Below, piece after piece: positions 1-11,390 of a stretch of 64,000 nt of DNA. Origin of the DNA: Saccharina japonica (taxonomy: Eukaryota > Sar > Phaeophyceae > Laminariales > Laminariaceae); contig MEHQ01002773.1 in assembly GCA_008828725.1 (NCBI GenBank), positions 62,001-126,000 on the forward strand. The letters run 5' to 3'. Position numbers and translations under genes: made by a program. Every line of letters begins with the position of its first letter. The stretch's first letter is position 1. The notes below the pieces were generated by a model that was not told the origin of the DNA, did no database searches, and worked only from the letters and a program-made list of their open reading frames with translations.

Positions 1-2640
1 TGCGTGCTGTGTGCGTTCCGTTCATGCGGCGTGTCAAAAATGAACCATTCAAATTTACACGGATAAACAAAAGTCGTACGGCAGGTTTTTCATGTAGCCG
101 CAAGGCGGTGTCAAGTCGGAACGTCTCCCCTGAGTTATTTGCCAGATTTCGCGACTTCGACGGCCCAGAGCACGCCCCCTGGGCTTCGACCGGGACCCGC
201 ACTTGCGCCGTGGTGTACACGCGGGGCCCCTGCGTGCCCCGTGGCCGATAGCGCGAGAAAAAACCCGCGGATGGAGATGAAAAGTGAAACTATTCCGGGA
301 AAATGTCCATTTGGTACCTATACATATACCCCCTCCAACGAAAACCCGTCTCGAAAGGGATGCGTGGTCAATGGCCAAATGACTAAGGCAAGCAACAAAT
401 GAGTACGCCCCCCCCCCCCCCCCCCCCCCCGCCACGAAAACCAAGATAAAAGATAAAAAGAGACGCAAATAATGCGCATGATGATGACGATCTTCGTTTT
501 TTGTGCTGGTGTTGTGTAGATATGTGCTGAATATGTAGTAGTAATTGAAGAAATAAGTGGTGCTGCTGCTGATGATCTTCTGTATACGGTCCTGTTGTGA
601 AGAACTTGTAGAAGCAGAGCAGACCAAGATGTACAAGTAGATGATGGCTGGAAAATGATGTTGATGATCACGACGTAGACCTGAAAAGGTAGAACTGTCC
701 TCGCACTCAGTCCGTATTGTTGTGCTGGGCCGTGTTGCTCGAAGAGTTCGAGCGCCGGTTGATGTTGCCGCGGTTGGGCTGCGTGTTGCAGTGCAATATA
801 AAATTGTTCTTCCCAGATCTGTACCAAGGCATGCAACGAGAAATTGTGGAACGCTCTATTTGAGGGGAATCCGGCACTTGCATGCAAAGCGGTGTTTTGC
901 GTTTTGGCAAGGATCTCGCCGAGTACGAAGCTGGTCCCCAATGCGCTGGAGATGGTGATAGCAAGCTGCTTGATGAACGCTGCGGTGGCGGTGCTGTTGA
1001 GCTGAACCCTGTGTAAGAGCGTAAGCTGCGTTGTTGTCGCCTCCCATTCTGAAATAAGAGCATTGGACTAAAAATATCGAATTGATTACTGTAGACGCTG
1101 ATGCGAAGGTGATGTAGTGATACCCGTGTGATTGCTGTAGACGTTGATGCAGAGGTTTTGCCCCTGTTACAGGCTGATAGTAGCAGATGAACCGACAGGA
1201 GTTGATTCTCCCGTGGCAGGCTGAGTAGCCGAATTCATCAACGACCTGGCTGTTTGATGCAGCACTTGTCGGTCTCCTTGCTAAATAGAATATGGACGAG
1301 GACGATTCTTCTATCCGAGTCTAAGGTCGTGCTTCCGCGTGAAACCGTAAATCAGTTGTTGGAAATGGGTGTCTAGATGTAGGCTAGAGGTGACCCCCCC
1401 GATGCTGCGCGGAGCAGCAGATTCGCCAGCGACCTGGCCGCGTGTGGCAGCACGTGTAGGTCTTCTTGTTGAATCTTGCACGAGGACACATCTACTTGTA
1501 CGTACTTCAGGCTTGGTGGTTTGAAGAAACGGGTTTAATAGCGTGAAACCGGCTCGAAACTAACTTTAGTTGTGACGGCGGAGAAACAGAGGTTTTGCAA
1601 CGTTTTTCGTGCTTTACAGCGTGAACATAGTGTGGAAACCAGTTTCGCGTGTGATGAGTATAAATCAATTTGTGACGCGTTTTAAGCTTACAGCTTCAAA
1701 CTATGATAGTATCGAAGACAAAGCTTTGCGTGCGTTGTTACCAAAATAGTCGTGTTGCTTACGTTTGCAATTACGGGGTGAAAACGATGTAGATTGTACA
1801 CGTACGAGTTTCCCGCAGAATTGCGTGAAACCAGACACAATACTCGTACATGTTACCCGCGTTATAGCGTGACACCAGTCTTGTAGCGAAAATTCGCGAA
1901 AACAGTACTCCTTGTAAACCTGTCGAACGAGCTTCATGAAAATCGATGAAGAAAGTCGATGTCGATGCTGTCGGGTAGATGCTGATCCTCTGATTTTTTA
2001 AGCAAAACTCATATTCCTCCGCACTTGAAAACTTGGAATTGCTTCGAATGTAGAACGTGACGAGCTCGCCGGGAGACGTCATTCCGTTGTGCTAGTCGAT
2101 GCGTAGACCAACGTCGACGCTCATAACCTGTAATAATGACGATTGTGTCGAGGCTCTGTCTCTGTGGAGAAAGATGGCCGAGGTGGCACTGAAGTGTCTG
2201 CAAAGATCACCTATAAACAAGAAGAAAGGTCATGGTTTGAAACGGCGCGTGTGTGGTCATAGTGGAAAGAAGATTGATCTGAAGGAGATCACGAGAAGAA
2301 GAGAAGAGAAGGGGAGAAGAGGAGAAGAGGAGTAGAGAAATGTAGAGGAGTAGAGAAGATATGTAAAGTGATCGAGCTGGGGGATGCTGCACCCGATCAT
2401 CTCGGTAAAATGCCCATACTACGGACAGTTACATTCTACCATAGTACGTGCCGTTCGTTGAAATGTTCTCTACAACGGTATAAAAATGTTCTAGCAACGT
2501 GCTCAGAATCGTTCCTCAAGTAGATGCTTTAAACATAGAATACTTCGTACTACGAGTAAGACAAACTCGTCATCTGTCCGTATATTGTATTTACCCGCAT
2601 ATCTAAACTAAGGCACGCGAATGCTAGCATCAGTGCCATA
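1..2640. other. No recognisable gene; a C23 run and a weak diverged duplication
   Basis: I see no supported gene in this stretch. Positions 408-430 are an uninterrupted run of 23 C. The segments near 1225-1305 and 1422-1495 resemble each other (both contain a CGACCTGGC core, a GCAGCAC motif and an ACGAGGAC end about 197 bases apart), so they look like an old tandem duplication. Short phrases of the type GCGTGAAACC recur between 1340 and 1900. A purine-rich GAAGAGGAG tract lies at 2290-2360. Open frames on both strands are short and show no family motif. Confidence 0.4.
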
Positions 2641-4075
2641 TGTTAACACGGCGGGGCCGCACACATACTAAGAGGCGAAGAACCCGGCGGGGCCGTGCAC
2701 AGGACAAGAATGGAGACGAGCGGCGGGGCCGCACACCAACCAAAAGGGAAGAACACGGCGGGGCCGTGCACGGGACGACAATTAAGACGAGCGGCGGGAC
2801 TGACGGACCGAGACGAAAAGAACACGGCGGGGTCGTGCACGGAACGAGCATGGAAACTAGCGGCGGTGCTGCACACGAATCAAGAGGGGAAGAGCTCGGA
2901 ACGGGAATTGAGACGAGCGGCGGGATCACACAGACCACGAGGGGAAGAGCGCGACGGAGCCATGCGCAGGACGAGAAGGGAGACGGGCGGCAGGGCCGTG
3001 CACAGGATGAGAAGGGAAACGGGCGTCCGGGCACCACACAGATCAAGAAAGGCAGCGCACGGCGGGGCTGGGCACGAAACGAGAGGGGAAACGCGCGGCG
3101 GGGCTGGGCACGGAGCGAGGGGAGAGGGGTGAGGCGGGGCCGGGCAAGGAACAGGCGGGCAACGTCACGGCGGAACCGTGCCCGGGACAAAGCGGAAGGG
3201 CGGAGCCGCGCCTGAAACGTGGAGAGAGGTGCAAGGCAACCAAACCGCGCGAGGGGAGGGGAAACAGCCGAGGGTGGTAGTGGGGGGAGAGATCCAGCGG
3301 TGGGGGGGGGCGTTGGGGCGTTGGGGGAAGTTAGGGGACGACGCGGAGGAACATTATCGGCTATTACGGGTGATGGCGGAGGTTGGGGGAGGCGCTTTGC
3401 AACGGGAAGGGATCGACTTAGCGCAGGTGGTGTGGAGGCTGGCGGGGGGTTGCTGGCACCCCATATTGATGCGGAGCGAGTGACGAAGGTTTCAAGGAAC
3501 AATACAATATTGACCAATATTCACGGTTGGAGCAGATCGCGAGGGTAGAAGTGCCGGTGGACGTAGGCCTAGGGGGCAACCTCGAGCGCGAGCTGGCTCA
3601 CGAGCACCGGCAGGCACGCGATCGAGGTGTGGGAGAAAGCGGTGGGCGACGTTAAGACGGGGAGAGCAATTGTGGTTCCGGGGAGACTGGCGGGGGCTAT
3701 CCGAGGTCTGCGGGTACACACCGTGGGGGTGCTGGATGAGAAACGGAAGAAATGGATAATCCACGATTCGACATTCCATTACGAACCGGACGAACCGCGT
3801 ACGCAACAATGGGGGAAGAGCGCGGGGGACCCGCGCACGGAACGACAGGGAAAGTGCGCGGCGGGGCTGTACACTATAAGGGCGGGGAATGGGGGGGGAG
3901 CGCGGGGGACCCGCGCACGGAACGACAGGGAAAGTGCGCGGCGGGGCTGTACACTATAAGGGCGGGGGGGGAGGGGGGGGCGCGACGAGGCCGTGCACGG
4001 AAAAAAGCGCGACGGGGCCGGGTACATAACTGGGGAAGAGTGCGCGGTGGGGCCGTGCACTGCAAACCACAACAT
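2640..4075. repeat. Degenerate G-rich minisatellite with a GGCGGGGCCGTGCAC core
   Basis: The core CGGCGGGGCCGTGCAC, or a close variant, recurs about every 30-60 bases, separated by purine-rich spacers such as GGACGAGAAGGGAGACG. The copies are diverged, except for one exact direct repeat: the segment starting at 3821 recurs at 3901 (period 80), including CACGGAACGACAGGG and the TGTACACTATAAGGGCGGG tail. The low stop density of this G-rich DNA gives long open frames on both strands (for example about 295 codons on the minus strand). Their products are only Pro/Arg/Ala/Ser-rich translations of the repeat. Confidence 0.7.
3600..3800 (+). pseudogene. Possible retroelement reverse transcriptase fragment
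   Basis: Within the G-rich tract a plus-strand frame reads like a protein rather than a repeat. It contains the phrases AIVVPGRLAGAIRGLRV, HTVGVLDEKRKKW and IIHDSTFHYEPDEP (about 3665-3798). The order 'I-x-G-L-R-V-x-x-x-G-V ... IHD-x-TF' resembles the N-terminal fingers region of reverse transcriptases in DIRS/Ty3-like elements of protists. No catalytic YxDD motif is visible nearby, and both ends dissolve into minisatellite, so at best it is a short broken remnant. The family assignment is from memory of the motif and is weak. Confidence 0.3.
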
Positions 4076-5640
4076 AAGGAAAGGGGGGGGAGAGGGGGGG
4101 GGGCAGAGGAGCCGGGTGGCGGCGTCTGCAGCTGAGCAAGCTGCATCTGAATGGACAAGACAAAAGGGAGAGCGGGTTCACGGGGGAAGGGGTCGGAAGG
4201 AGGCAGAATCCAGGGGCTGGTGAAGGAATTCAGGGAATCGACCCGAAACAGGACTGGCACGGGAGGGGCGAGATGGGCGACTCCGTGGTGAGCGAAGGAG
4301 AGAGGTTGGAAGATCCGTTGTCACAGTCGTGGAGCACGCCTGCAAATGAAACCTGGGTTCGGACACTTCTTGGACGTGGTTGGGAGGCGGTGCCGGGGGA
4401 GGGGTGCATTGGAAACAAAGGTCGACACATCAGGAGTAACGTGAAGGGGGGGGGGTATGGAAACCGGTTGTCGATCAAGGTCCGGAGCTGTTGGAGATGG
4501 TGACGACAGTCTACGCGGCGAGAGTGGACAGGGAGGGCAAGCGAGCGAAGTGTGGGGAGTCGGTGGTAAGGATGGGTGATAATTTGTCGGCGATGCAGTG
4601 GACAATTACCGGGCGAAGGAGTGGAGTGGCAGACCCAGGAGTGTGGAGGAAGAACAGAGGTGTGTTTGGAGGTTGGCAGGCCGCTACGCATTCGAACGAG
4701 TTGCGAAGTCGACCCGGTGGACCAAGGTACAAGGTGGGACGATGTCGGTGACTGGAAGGTCTAACAGGAGAAAGGGTATTGGTCGGGGTGGGTTGGAGTG
4801 GGAACTTATACATGATCCAAGGGAGGTATGGTAGCCTGCTTCTCGGAGTCGCAGAATAAGAAGACGATCGTGGCGGAGACACGGGTAGTGGAGAACGCTT
4901 ACCTGAGATGTGGGTGAGACTGTCACTGCCGCTGCAACACTTTAGGACTGTTACTGCCGCGGCAGCACTTTGGGATCAGGGCGACGAGAAAAGTCCCCCG
5001 AGAGGGTGCACGTGGAGGCGCGCATCCCGACGCGAGTGAGGAGACCGTAGACGGGGAAGCTGACCAGGATGGGGGAAGAGGGCAGCGAAACAATAGGGAG
5101 TCGGGGGGGGGAGGGCGAAGATGGCGTGGACCGGTTTGGCCTTCTCGTACCAGCTGAGATGAGGATATCCGGAATTGTTCGCCGGGTTGGGGGGACAGAG
5201 TGCACCAGGTTGCTGCCACCGGAGCGGGAACTTAGCCTTTTCAGAGAAAAGCGTGCAGCCGGGGCCGGAGTAGAAGGGCGGTGAGCACGGTGGATGCACG
5301 CTTCAGGGGAAGAACAGGGGACCAGAACAGAGGAGGGGTGGTCAGGGTGATGGAAGGGGGGGGCGTGGGGCCGAGGGGGCTGGAGGGGGAGGTCTTGGAC
5401 TGTGGGGAGCGGTGTGGGCATTTCCGAAGCAGTGTCCCTCGGGTGGAAGACCGCCCCATATATGGCATTCAGGAGCCGGGGGGGGGGGGGGGGGTATGGA
5501 CGAGAGTGAAGGCGACGCTCTGCCTATTGAGTGAGGAGAAGGTGGCGGCAAATGAAAATCGCAACGGAGGGGGGGGCTGTGACGGAGCGGACACAAGAGC
5601 AGTTAGCGCTACACTAGGGAATGGAAGTGTGATCAATTAG
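4076..5640. other. G-rich DNA with many guanine runs, no supported gene
   Basis: The plus strand has many runs of six or more G (for example around 4085-4105, 4447-4455 and 5480-5493). The minus strand therefore gives long Pro-rich open frames without recognisable domains. Some plus-strand frames between 4590 and 4835 look moderately protein-like (Trp- and Arg-containing) and could be further decayed parts of the retroelement suggested at 3600-3800, but I cannot name them. Runs of G this dense could form G-quadruplexes. Confidence 0.35.
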
Positions 5641-6505
5641 GCTGGCGGGGTTGGGCGGCCCTACCGTGGATCATCCATAGACCGGATAGATGGACCTGGC
5701 AGCCGTTAGTGGGACACCTAAGGTCGAATGGAGAAAATCCACTGTGGGTTTTAATAGACTGATGGGAAAGGAAACGTAGCCGAGCAGGCCGCCGGGATAG
5801 GGGGGCGAGGTGTGGCGTGTAGAAGAGAAGGGGAGAGACATGCTGGGAACGCGGTTTCTCAATGGGATTTTGGTTGTTGAAGTTGCCCGTCAGAGTGGGG
5901 GGCAGGTCAGTCGCGTACATCAGCTAGAATATGAGACGGGGGAGGTGGGCAAGGGGGAAATGGACGAGGGGGGCCCGTCACAGTCTCACCCACCTCCCAC
6001 GTGGGCGACACGGATTACTAGCGAACATGCATTTTTCGTGAAGAGGAGACAAAAGTGAAAGAATGTGTTGACAGTCTCGGGTTTGGTGGATTGGAGAGAT
6101 AAATACCGAATAACGGGATAGGAGGGGTGTGTGGTTCCAGTATAAGGAGATATCATACCTGGTACCTGGGTGGGGGGGCTCACAGCAGCAGCACAACTAC
6201 ACGTAGGTACATACACTGGGCAAGCATACACACGCAGCAGCGTCAGTACTGTTGCAATAGCAGCAGCGGTGGTGGTAAAGAAGTTCGACGGCAGGAGTAC
6301 AGGGAAGTAAGGATACAGCACGTACGTACGTGCTGTTCCTTCGATCGCAATTATCTGGATTTCCAGCAGAGTAAGTCGTGCGTGTCGTATCTGACATTTC
6401 ATTGTCTGCCCTGATTGGCTGCATTGCAAATAAATGAGTATGATACGAGTATTTATTGTTCGTGGCTTTGTGATGACATAACTCGTACCTATCAATTGTA
6501 TGCCT
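5641..6505. other. Intergenic DNA, no feature recognised
   Basis: Ordinary mixed-composition DNA with CAG/GTA-rich short motifs around 6180-6280. No open frame shows a family signature and no clear repeat boundary is seen until the R repeat at 6506. Confidence 0.3.
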
Positions 6506-6583
6506 GGTACGATCAAGAATCGGCACGGACACTGGCTGTCAACGGGTAGAAATAACGGTTTTACGTGAAGAACACACGCACCT
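6506..6583 (+). repeat. Dispersed repeat R, partial copy
   Basis: It carries the R-family core (AAGAATCGGCACGGACACTGG, then GTCAACGGGTAGAAA and ACGTGAAGAACACACGCAC). The internal phrase GTGCTGGATGTCG is shortened to GGCTGTCAACG, so this is a diverged copy. It abuts a SINE head at 6603. Confidence 0.65.
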
Positions 6584-6602
6584 CTATTAATAGTCGACCA
6601 CC

Positions 6603-6757
6603 GGTCGCCCCGGTGGGCTAGCAGGTAACCACGAAGCTTGTTAGCGTCGAGGTCGTGAGTTCGAGCCCCCCCCAGTGCATGCTCGTAGGGACTTTTTCTC
6701 GCAACCAAATATCTTGACTAGCGGAAAGCGCGAGAGTTTGTTGTTGTTGTTGTTGTA
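6603..6757 (+). mobile_element. tRNA-headed SINE (family S), 5' part with a (TTG)n end
   Basis: The segment begins GGTCGCCCCGGTGGGCTAGC and contains an RNA polymerase III A-box-like stretch (TGGGCTAGCAGG) and a B-box-like stretch (GAGTTCGAGCC) about 40 bases apart, as in tRNA-derived SINEs. After the shared ACTTTTTCTCGCAA and ATCTTGACTAGC phrases, the copy stops at CGCGAGAG and runs into TTG repeats (6736-6757) instead of the usual body and A-rich tail. Confidence 0.7.
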
Positions 6758-7366
6758 TTCACATTAAAAATCGTGCCGGTCTCTCTATCCAGTACCTCCA
6801 TCTGTCCGTACAAATCCAACACTTGACACGGTCGATTCCTGTGGTCACAGGCTAACTTACCCTAAAAAAGGTATACTGAAATAAACGTGGAACCCGAAGG
6901 GTCCGCCAAGCGATCAAAGCCAGTCAAAAACAGATAGTCTGGAGCCCTCCGCTCCCCTCTACACGCTATGTGAAGGTAAAAATAAAAATGGAAAGGTCAA
7001 CATCACCAATCGCGGGTATACGCCCCCTGATTCTATCTTGGTGCCCCTATAATGCCGGGGTGTTCCGTGCCGGGTTCACGCCGGTCAGGCAAACGAAATC
7101 GAGTCCTCCACCCCGATTATAAACGCAGACATGATACGGGGGAAGGGAACTATGGTCCCGTGTGATTGATGTACCCCCGGCCTGCGAGCAGTGTAACTGC
7201 AAAAGGTCAAAAGCAACGAAGGGAAAAAGACGAAGACAAAGACAAAGAGACAAGTCAAAAGTACAAGCAAACACTCACACAGACAAGACCGCAGAGACAA
7301 CACATTGACACGTCATCCCGAGGGAGTGGTGCAATGGTGCGGCGGTGGGGGGGAGGGGGAAAAATA
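6758..7366. other. Spacer without recognised features
   Basis: No gene or repeat boundary is recognised. The segment 7195-7300 is purine-rich on the plus strand (GACAAAGACAAAGAGACAAG), which gives open frames on both strands without domain content. Confidence 0.3.
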
Positions 7367-8412
7367 ACAAAACAAACAAACAAACAAACAAACAGTCCAG
7401 GACAGTCAATCCGGCACATATCGCGCCACTCGGTCCGCCATTTCTCGCTTGTTTCCTTCCCTCGCCGATTCGCCCTTCTTCCGCACCCCTCCCGTCCCGT
7501 TGGTTCTTGGTGTCTCTTTATTGTTGCTGCGCTCTTTTTCTCGCTCGGTCGCTCGTTTCCGGCTAGCTTCCTCTTCTTCCTTGTGCCAGGAGGTCATAAA
7601 CCTCTCAGCTCCCTGCAGCACTCCCTTGTACCACTGCCTTCCTCCCTTCACCTTCGCTGCTTCCGCCCAAACTGAATTCGGGACTCCGAAGACACGTCTC
7701 TGGTCGTCCGTAGAGCCGTGCGTAGCTCCGAACGCTTTGAAGTCGTCCTTCAGGCACGTCTGCCAGTTCCGCTCCGGGCACCCCGCGCCCGGGTCCTTCC
7801 CCCCCACCAGCTCCCCGAACATCAGTCGTTTCGGGAGTCGCCCGTCTGGCTGCCTTGCCACGGCCCCCGCGAACAGTAGGCGCCGTTGCCGGACAGTGGC
7901 TTCCACGCTCTGGCACCCGACCCTCTTCAGGGCCTGGGCGTAAGACAGCTGCCGGTAGGTGCCTTGCTTGCGCTGGTACCCAATAACTCGCAGCAGCAGC
8001 CGGTGGTGTATCGTCCGCAGCAGTCGGTAGTGGTCGCGACGTGGGGCCCATGTCATGCAACCGTACAGCAGTGCCTCCATCGCCTCCGCTTGAAGCAGGC
8101 GGGCCTTGAGTCGAAACGGTGCTCCCGGCCTATCGAAGAGCTCCGGGCCATACCTCCTGACGCAGGCCGACGCTGTTCTGCTCCTGAAGTTGATCTCCCG
8201 GGTGAGGTCGCCATGTTCGTTGACGAGGCCGCCCAGGTACCGGAACTCGAGGGTTTGGGTGTATTTCTGCCCCGCTGCTTCGATGATCAGCGGCGGCGGG
8301 GGCGGTGTTGGCTGCTTCTCCTTTACGCGCATCAGGAGAGTCTTCGTCTTCTTCTCCGACACCGTCAGCCCGAACTCCAAACACCTGCACGATAATGGTC
8401 ATCATCCTCGCC
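7367..8412 (-). pseudogene. 3' end of a non-LTR (LINE) retrotransposon reverse transcriptase, 5'-truncated
   Basis: The minus strand encodes about 324 codons ending at the stop codon 7406-7408. From the N-terminal side it reads FGLTVSEKKTKTLLM, then YLGGLVNEHGDLTREI, RRYGPELFDRPGAPFRLK, EALLYGCMTWAPRRDHYRLL and RRLLFAGAVARQ. This order is typical of the region after the catalytic motifs in LINE reverse transcriptases of protists and fungi. The preceding segment (LARMMTIIVQVF, up to about 8412) is in another frame, so there is a frameshift near 8378. The catalytic YxDD region is absent. Only 13 bases after the stop codon, the minus strand runs into a TTTG microsatellite (plus-strand AAAC repeats, 7367-7394), a short-3'UTR tail as seen in several LINE clades. 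A SINE begins just beyond the broken end, at 8433. Confidence 0.8.
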
Positions 8413-8432
8413 AGTCCGTCGGCGGACCGTTT

Positions 8433-8628
8433 GAATTAGCAAAATTCGATGAAGATCGACGAGCGTTGGGAAGGCTGCACCCTTTGCGCGATGAAAATGA
8501 AGGCACGAACCGTAGTGGTGGAGGAAGGAGAGGAGCATACTTTGCGACCCCGGATCTGAATTACGACTAGGGAGGGAGAAAGACAGAAGTGCGAAGATAA
8601 TAAATGGGATAGAAAAAAACAAAACCAG
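8433..8628 (+). mobile_element. SINE family S, 5'-truncated copy
   Basis: It starts at GAATTAGCAAAATTCGATGA and keeps the family body (GACGAGCGTTGGGAAGGCTG, GTGGTGGAGGAAGGAGAGGA, GACCCCGGATCTGAATTACG). It ends GATAATAAATGGGATAG followed by an A-rich tail. The tRNA-like head is missing. It lies directly next to the truncated LINE, on the opposite strand. Confidence 0.75.
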
Positions 8629-9319
8629 TAAAACTGCATGTGTTTCATACCTGGTATTGATACGCGAATGGTATGCTTGAAGTACCCCCACATATTGTCA
8701 CACGGCAAATGGAAGGAAATAATTGTGATGATGTACTCAACCAAAGCTATTCATATGGAATTGTCTCCGATAACCGTAAAGGTCAAAAGCCTTGTCGCAT
8801 CCCAAGCTTTTTTCTCGTGTACTGAAGTTTTCCTTGCAGGTTAAATAGACAGCAGTACGTAGTATATAGCATTTGGGCTACGTAAGCCCGGATGCCCTGA
8901 ACCTCGGAATGACCGTAAACACGAGAGAGCCCGAAGAATTGGGTTTTGGAATAGCTCAGGATTGGTATTACCTGTCGTACCCCTTCTTATTAATAGTTTA
9001 GGGTCAGCGATAATTGAGGAACAGCTACACACCGGAGGAAATTTCCCTAGGCACTTATAGTAACTTCTCTGGCGGGCTAATAGTGAGAGCAGGAAGGGCT
9101 TTTATTTCTTGAACTAAAGCTCACATCTCTCACTTTTGTTCCCAGCTCTCACCTTGTTATCTCTAATCGTCAAAGGGTTAATGAAATACAAGTGGTCTCC
9201 CAAACAGAAGATAAACTGCTGTGATGCTTCCAAGTCAGGAACGATAAGACCTGCGTTCCTTCCATCAAACCTCGAGCATCACTACGTACAACATCATAAT
9301 AATCGTATACGTGTATTTT
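8629..9319. other. Spacer without recognised features
   Basis: No reading frame, repeat boundary or RNA gene is recognised between the SINE at 8433 and the TIR element at 9320. Confidence 0.3.
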
Positions 9320-9555
9320 AGGGCAATAACCAAAAACGGATATATCCGGTCGGTTTTCACTTAAAAACGGGTATATGCTAGAAGCAAGTAAAAAACACGC
9401 CCAGCGAGCCACGGGATTGGCCAAAAAACAAATTGTACCCATTTTTGAGAGATAATGTCCCGGGTACAACTGTAAATGTCTATTATATGGCTTTCAACCG
9501 TTTTTGGTTATTTATTTTGGTTAACCACTTGCCTATAGTGTAATTCATTCGTACG

Positions 9556-9879
9556 TATGGGCTACTAGGTAACCACGAAGCCTGTAAGCGTCAAGAAAGC
9601 GAGTTCGAGCCCCGCCGAGTGCATGCTCTTAGGCACTTTTTCTCGCAAAAAATATCTTGACTAGCAGAAAGCGCGAGAGCGTGAGTTAGCAAAATTCGAT
9701 GAAAATCGACGAGCGTTGGGAAGGCTGAACCCTCTGCGCGATAAAAATCAAGGCAAGAACCGTAGTGGGGGAGGAGGGAGAGGAGCCTACTTTGTGACCC
9801 CGGATCTGAGTTACGACTAGAGAGGGAGAGATGGAAGTGCGAAGATAATAAATGGGATGGAAAAAAAAAAAAAAAAAAA
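9556..9879 (+). mobile_element. SINE family S, nearly full length with an A19 tail
   Basis: The copy has the tRNA-like head (GGGCTACTAGGTAACC, then GAGTTCGAGCCCCGCC), the middle (CTTTTTCTCGCAAAAAATAT, CTTGACTAGCAGAAAGCGCG), the body (GACGAGCGTTGGGAAGGCTG; GACCCCGGATCTGAGTTACG) and the end AATAAATGGGATGG, followed by 19 A. It is the best reference copy in the window. It sits inside element Z. Confidence 0.85.
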
Positions 9880-10407
9880 TGTGCCTCTCTCTCCACTGCG
9901 TCTGCGGCCGCTCTTTCGTTGTTTCATTTCATGTCAAGCTTTTCACAATCTACTTAGTCAACCATTTTACGCACCTGGGTACGTAGTACGTACGTCAGAG
10001 TCATATATACGACCATCCACCTATTAATAATATACTGTTGTTGTGTGTGTGCACGTGTGCACAGCAAGCTGCAGTATCAACATACCTGGTATGTACGTAT
10101 GATATATTCGACTGATGTATTTTTGTATTTTTACTGGAATACGACTCCTGCTGTACGTATGATATATATGTGGTGTATTTCAGGTAAACGCTGAGACCAA
10201 GTAAAACACACATACATACATGCTTGCCGCCAGCACCCTCTGCGTCTAAACACCCCTGACCCCCGACCCTGCTCCCGACCCCGCCCGGACCTGAACCCTC
10301 CAAACATACGCCGGGCACGTCTAGGTGTATAGTTAGAAGGCCGACAAGTGGGCCTGGTTATCACTACGTACCCCTTAGACACGGGCACGATGTGATCCTG
10401 GCCATTT

Positions 10408-10737
10408 GTTTTTTTTCGTCCATCCCATTTGTTATCTTCGCCCTTCCTTTCTCTCTCCTTCCTAGTCGTAACTCAGATCCGGGGTCACAGAGTAGGCTCC
10501 TCTCCCTCCTCCCCCACTACGGTCCTTGCCTTGCATTTTTATCGCGAGAAGAGTTTAGCTTTTTATTCCCTCGTCAACTTTCGTTGAATTGTGCTTACCC
10601 ACGCTATAATATGCGCTCTCGACAGTTCAGTTGGGGTCATTTCAGAATAAACATCTCCATACGAGGAGACTCGAACCCCCGACCTCCAACGCTAACAGGC
10701 TTCGTGGCTACCTGTTAGACCACCGCGGGGCGACCGG
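10408..10737 (-). mobile_element. SINE family S, full-length copy on the minus strand
   Basis: Plus-strand order is T-run, CATCCCATTTGTTATCTTCG, CGTAACTCAGATCCGGGGTC, then TCGAACCCCCGACC and the head complement CTACCTGTTAGACCACCGCG. The copy is therefore inverted, with the tRNA-like head at the high coordinates. It lies inside element Z, opposite in orientation to the copy at 9556. Confidence 0.8.
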
Positions 10738-10849
10738 CTTCTACCCCGTGATGGCTTGTGGGATGTGGTGTTTTGACTCGATTCCATGCTGTACCCGTTT
10801 TTGACTCAAACCGGCGTAGGTATACCCGTTTTTGGTTATTGCCCTATAT

Positions 10850-11198
10850 TTTTATGTATGCACAGTACTGTAACTGTTTTGAAGCTTTATGTACAGAGTA
10901 TTTTTTTCGAGTATGCATTGTAAATATATACCTGGTACTAGGGTTTACAACTGCCGTTCCGCTTGTTGTATTGAAAAAGGCTGCAACGCTGCAACGCTGG
11001 TTGTCTGTTCGAGCGATTACGAAGTACCAGGGGAAGCAAATGGTTAAAGCGCTGGACGCTCATCTCCTCGTCGATGAACACAGCACTATTTTATAGACGC
11101 ATTCTTTATGCGAGTGGTTAACGGGGTATCGACGGGTATGAACAACACACACGGCAGCGCCCGCTCGGCATATCGATGAATACAGCACGCGGAGGACC
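10850..11198. other. Spacer without recognised features
   Basis: Only a short direct repeat (GCTGCAACGCTGCAACGCTGG, 10980-11000) is noticeable. Confidence 0.3.
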
Positions 11199-11390
11199 AT
11201 AGCAAAATTCGACGAGAGTTGACGAGGGAAGAAAGTGCTCAAATCTTCTCGCGATAAAAATCAAGGTAAGAACCGCACGTAGTGGGGGAGGAGGGAGAAG
11301 AGCCTACTTTGTGACCCCGGATCTGAGTTACGACTGGGGAGGGAGAAAGACAGGAGTGCGAAGATAATAAATGGGATGGGGAAAATAACA
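11199..11390 (+). mobile_element. SINE family S, 5'-truncated copy
   Basis: It begins ATAGCAAAATTCGACGAGAG and keeps the SINE body through GACCCCGGATCTGAGTTACG and AATAAATGGGATGGGG with an A-rich end. The tRNA-like head is absent, as at 8433, and truncation occurs at the same GCAAAATTCGA point. Confidence 0.75.

Larger units (their letters stand above)
9320..10846. mobile_element. TIR element Z (GGGCAATAACC ends) with two nested SINEs
   Basis: The left end reads TA then GGGCAATAACCAAAAACGG (9321-9339). The right end reads CCGTTTTTGGTTATTGCCC followed by TA (ending 10846), a perfect inverted repeat of at least 19 bases flanked by TA on both sides. Subterminal copies of ACGGGTATA and ACCGTTTTTGG occur just inside both ends. 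Two SINEs in opposite orientation (9556-9879 and 10408-10737) lie inside, together with unassigned DNA. I see no transposase frame, so it looks non-autonomous. Its tip (GGGCAWTARCCAAAAA) is shared with the Y elements at 20301 and 28956. Confidence 0.65.

Noticed and set aside
55-941. Minus-strand frames of 193 and 207 codons
   Set aside because: They include the translation of the C23 run as poly-Gly, and two overlapping frames are equally open; no motif.
2630-3517. Pro/Arg-rich frame of 295 codons on the minus strand
   Set aside because: It is the complement of the G-rich minisatellite, with an equally open plus strand and no domain.
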